Origin: Caulobacteraceae bacterium
GTDB taxonomy: Bacteria > Pseudomonadota > Alphaproteobacteria > Caulobacterales > Caulobacteraceae
Length of the DNA: 64,000 nucleotides
Direction of reading: 5' to 3'
Assembly (NCBI GenBank): GCA_947476325.1
Contig: CANJPZ010000003.1
Span: 62,001 to 126,000 of the forward strand
Positions 61,636 through 64,000 of the stretch are shown piece by piece. The notes below the pieces were generated by a model. The model saw only the letters and a list, made by a program, of their open reading frames with translations. It was not told the origin of the DNA and searched no databases. Position numbers and translations under genes: made by a program. Within the stretch, counting starts at the first letter, position 1. Every line of letters starts with the position of its first letter.

Positions 61636-62696
61636 TTCGCGCTGAACGTATTGAAGCCCTGAAGAAAATTGCGACGCAGCGCATCCTGGTTCTCGACGGC
61701 TCATGGGGCGTGATGATTCAACGCCGCGACCTTGATGAGTCTGACTTCCGGGGCGAGCGATTCGCGGCCTACGCCGGCCAGCTCAAGGGCAACAACGACA
61801 TCCTGTGCCTGACCCGGCCCGACATCATCACCGACCTGCACGACCAGTATTTCGGAGCCGGCGCCGACATCTCCGAGACCAATACCTTTTCCTCGACCCT
61901 GATCGCCCAGGACGACTACGGGCTGAACGAGGCCGACGTGCGCGACATGAACCTGGCGGGCGCGAAGCTGGCCCGCGAGGCCGCGGACCGCTGGACGGCG
62001 AAGGAGCCGCACAAGCCGCGCTTTGCCGCCGGCTCCATCGGACCGCTCAACAAGATGCTGTCGATGAGCTCGGACGTGAACGATCCGGGCGCGCGGCTGG
62101 TTACCTTCGATCAGGTCTATGAAGCCTACAAGGAACAGGTCCGCGCCCTGCACGAAGGCGGTGTTGATCTGTTCCTGATCGAGACCATAACCGACACCCT
62201 GAACTGCAAAGCCGCCATCAAGGCTGTCATGGACCTGCAGGACGAGGGCTATGAGCCCCTACCGATCTGGATTTCCGGCACCATCACCGACCGTTCCGGC
62301 CGCACCCTGTCCGGCCAGACGGCCGAGGCCTTCTGGAACTCGGTCAAGCACGCCAAGCCCTTCGCCATCGGGTTCAACTGCGCGCTCGGCGCGGATCTGA
62401 TGCGACCGCACATCGCCGAACTTTCACGCATCGCCGACACGCTTGTCGCCGCCTACCCGAACGCCGGCCTGCCCAACGCCATGGGCCAGTACGACGAGGA
62501 GCCTCATGAGACGGCCCATGCGCTCAGTTCCTGGGCGGCGGGCGGCATCGTCAATATCGTCGGCGGCTGCTGCGGCACCACGCCGGATCACATTGCCTGC
62601 GTGGCCAGGGATGTGACCGGTGTCGCGCCGCGCCAGGTCCCCGAGCGCCCCAAGGCCATGCGCCTGGCAGGTCTCGAACCGTTCGAGCTGGCGTGA
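61632..62696 (+). CDS. metH: Methionine synthase, homocysteine-binding part (split MetH)
   Basis: 354 residues of the homocysteine S-methyltransferase domain of cobalamin-dependent MetH. Starts AERIEALKKIATQRILVLDGSWGVMIQ; the zinc cysteines are in GFNCALGADLM and GGCCGTTPDHI near residues 240 and 315. The remaining pterin-binding, cobalamin and activation domains are encoded separately from 63615. Overlaps the previous stop (ATGA) and the next start. Confidence 0.95.
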   Translation: MIRAERIEALKKIATQRILVLDGSWGVMIQRRDLDESDFRGERFAAYAGQLKGNNDILCLTRPDIITDLHDQYFGAGADISETNTFSSTLIAQDDYGLNEADVRDMNLAGAKLAREAADRWTAKEPHKPRFAAGSIGPLNKMLSMSSDVNDPGARLVTFDQVYEAYKEQVRALHEGGVDLFLIETITDTLNCKAAIKAVMDLQDEGYEPLPIWISGTITDRSGRTLSGQTAEAFWNSVKHAKPFAIGFNCALGADLMRPHIAELSRIADTLVAAYPNAGLPNAMGQYDEEPHETAHALSSWAAGGIVNIVGGCCGTTPDHIACVARDVTGVAPRQVPERPKAMRLAGLEPFELA

Positions 62697-63064
62697 TGGC
62701 GGCCACCGACCTTACCGCTGTTGAAGTCGAGCAACTGCGCGATCTGCGAGCCCGCCTGAACCGCATCGAACCCGGCCCCTTGGGCGAGCGATCGGTTGGC
62801 CCGCTGACCAAGGGCTTCTTTGATGTCTGTGCGCGGGTCGGGCTTGGGCGGCATCTTGACGGCATGGCGTTCGATGCGGCTGCCAAGGCCGGTCTGCCCG
62901 ATGCGGCGAAGGATGCCGATCTGGAGGCCCTGCGCCGCATGGTCAGCAATCTGTACGTCGTGCGCGAGACCGCAGGCGGCGCCTGGCGCGGGTGGCTCAA
63001 CACCGGAATCCTGCAGGCCATTCTGACGCGGCGCCTGGTTCTGGCTGGCAAGGAGATGCTCTGA
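62696..63064 (+). CDS. Hypothetical protein between the two metH genes
   Basis: 122 residues from ATG 62696 (a GTG start at 62693 is one codon upstream). Helical, charged protein without signal or membrane segment; the pattern LRDLRARLNRIEPGPLGERSVGPLTKGFFDV has no family that I recognise. TGATG overlaps on both sides make it translationally coupled to metH and the following flavin-type gene, so it is surely expressed with the operon. Function unknown. Confidence 0.75.
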   Translation: MAATDLTAVEVEQLRDLRARLNRIEPGPLGERSVGPLTKGFFDVCARVGLGRHLDGMAFDAAAKAGLPDAAKDADLEALRRMVSNLYVVRETAGGAWRGWLNTGILQAILTRRLVLAGKEML

Positions 63065-63612
63065 TGGGCAAGGTCTACGATCGCCTCAATGACAAGCTGC
63101 GCGCCTTCATCGCCGCCCAGAAGATGTTCTTCGTCGCCACGGCGCCGGGCGAGGGCGGCAATGTGAACGTCTCGCCCAAGGGCTATGACAGCGTCGTGCT
63201 GATCGACGACCAGACGCTCGCCTATCTGGATTTCGGCGGGTCGGGCATCGAGACCCTGGCCCATGTGCGCGACAACGGCCGCATTACCCTGATGTGGTGC
63301 GCCTTTGAGGGCCCGGCCAATATCGTCCGGCTTTACGGTCAGGGCGAGGCGGTGACCTTTGATGATCCCGGCTTTGCCGAACTGATGGCCCTGTTCCCAA
63401 CTTTCGAGCGCGCCCGCGCCGTCATCAAGGTCAGGATCACCCGTGTGTCCGACAGCTGTGGCTGGGGCGTGCCGTTCTTTGAATTCAAGGGCGAACGCGA
63501 CCAGCTCAAACGCTGGGTCGACAATCGTTCCGAAGAAGAATGGCGCGAGAAGCGCTATGCCACCAACGCCAAATCAATTGACGGCCTGCCTGGCCTTGTC
63601 CGTCCGGAGTAG
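63064..63612 (+). CDS. Pyridoxamine 5'-phosphate oxidase-fold protein
   Basis: 182 residues of the split beta-barrel FMN-binding (PNPOx-like) fold: [32 protein letters not shown] and [23 protein letters not shown], with [10 protein letters not shown]. This group (often called general stress or pyridoxamine oxidase-like) includes heme- and flavin-binding proteins; the cofactor is not proved. It overlaps the preceding stop by TGATG and ends 2 bases before the second metH gene, so is in the operon. The conserved GWGVPFFEF segment is notable. Confidence 0.85.
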   Translation: MGKVYDRLNDKLRAFIAAQKMFFVATAPGEGGNVNVSPKGYDSVVLIDDQTLAYLDFGGSGIETLAHVRDNGRITLMWCAFEGPANIVRLYGQGEAVTFDDPGFAELMALFPTFERARAVIKVRITRVSDSCGWGVPFFEFKGERDQLKRWVDNRSEEEWREKRYATNAKSIDGLPGLVRPE

Positions 63613-63614
63613 CC

Positions 63615-64000
63615 GTGTCCCGTCCTGTCTTCGTCAATATCGGTGAGCGCACCAACGTTACCGGCTCCGCCCGCTTTCGCAAGCTGATCGTCGAGGGCGA
63701 CTACGCCGCGGCGCTCGACGTCGCGCGCCAGCAGGTTGAGGCGGGCGCCCAGGTCATTGACGTCAACATGGACGAAGGCCTGCTGGATTCGAAGAAGGCC
63801 ATGGTGACCTTCCTCAATCTGATGGCCGCCGAGCCCGATATCGCCCGCGTGCCGGTGATGATCGATTCCTCCAAGTGGGAGGTGATCGAGGCGGGTCTGA
63901 AGTGCGTCCAGGGCCGCTCCATCGTCAATTCCATCTCGCTGAAGGAAGGCGAGGAAAAGTTCATCGAGCAGGCGACGCTTTGCCTGCGCTATGGCGCGGC
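63615..64000 (+). CDS. metH: Methionine synthase, pterin-binding and later domains (cut by window edge)
   Basis: First 128 residues of the MetH part that binds methyl-tetrahydrofolate, starting at GTG 63615: [41 protein letters not shown] and [18 protein letters not shown] are the pterin-domain motifs. Cobalamin-binding and SAM-activation domains must follow outside the window. Together with the gene at 61632 it makes up one split methionine synthase. Confidence 0.95.
   Translation, partial: MSRPVFVNIGERTNVTGSARFRKLIVEGDYAAALDVARQQVEAGAQVIDVNMDEGLLDSKKAMVTFLNLMAAEPDIARVPVMIDSSKWEVIEAGLKCVQGRSIVNSISLKEGEEKFIEQATLCLRYGA

Overview
The window is 64 kb of GC-rich, densely packed chromosomal DNA from an alphaproteobacterium, most likely a member of the Caulobacteraceae (Caulobacter or Phenylobacterium type). 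This is inferred from the split purS/purQ/purL set with a DUF1476 (zeta) gene between purC and purB, the GTTC-N7-GTTC type of SOS box, the DUF3126 gene behind cysE, and the many TorF-porin, PQQ and spinster-type MFS genes. I see no rRNA, transposase, prophage, integrase or CRISPR array. It reads as core chromosome with accessory metabolic genes.

Layout. 1-8.1 kb: purine block (purB, purC, purS, purQ, purL on the minus strand, with a cytochrome P450 directly behind purL), interrupted by a 2OG-Fe(II) oxygenase, a VOC protein and DUF1476. 8.2-12.6 kb: two MFS transporters, a glutathione S-transferase and a small membrane protein. 12.8-18.4 kb: radC and dinB, divergent and with two LexA-type boxes between them, then map, a DUF1330 protein, sfsA, a cinA-type protein and a DUF4272 protein. 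18.4-23.9 kb: tRNA-Leu, two small c-type cytochrome genes (one lacking its export signal), a quinohemoprotein alcohol dehydrogenase and a CoA-transferase. 24-28 kb: two related exported proteins in tandem, a double rhodanese and small exported proteins. 28-34.3 kb: LpxH-like phosphoesterase, rlmJ, an HhH protein with a probable frameshift, meaB, a serine hydrolase and a receiver-domain remnant. 34.3-43.2 kb: TorF porin, SDR, queF, nitroreductase, cysE, DUF3126, phoH with a structured leader and terminator, gamma carbonic anhydrase, panD, a SIMPL protein, an SGNH hydrolase and a tRNA with anticodon CAT. 43.2-52.5 kb: an ApbE-DUF2271 fusion, a serine hydrolase, a malonyl-CoA-synthetase-like ligase, a GNAT/GT2/cupin operon and a PQQ enzyme with an N-terminal cytochrome c domain. 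52.5-58.8 kb: small genes and damaged genes, a TetR regulator with a palindromic operator, ettA, a 2-hydroxyacid dehydrogenase, DUF4180 and an alpha/beta hydrolase. 58.8-64 kb: a methionine-cycle operon (ArsR-methyltransferase regulator, metF, a B3-type metallo-beta-lactamase-fold protein, split metH with two small genes between its halves), headed by a perfect palindrome.

How the genes work together. The purine genes make IMP and AMP. The methionine operon regenerates methionine from homocysteine and methyl-tetrahydrofolate and is probably controlled by its own first gene. The radC-dinB pair looks like an SOS-controlled divergon. The PQQ dehydrogenase and small cytochromes probably form a periplasmic alcohol-oxidising chain. 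The most interesting unexplained items are the phoH leader, the double SOS box, the metF-MBL-metH operon with its operator, and four damaged or truncated genes, two or three of them explainable by single-base indels.
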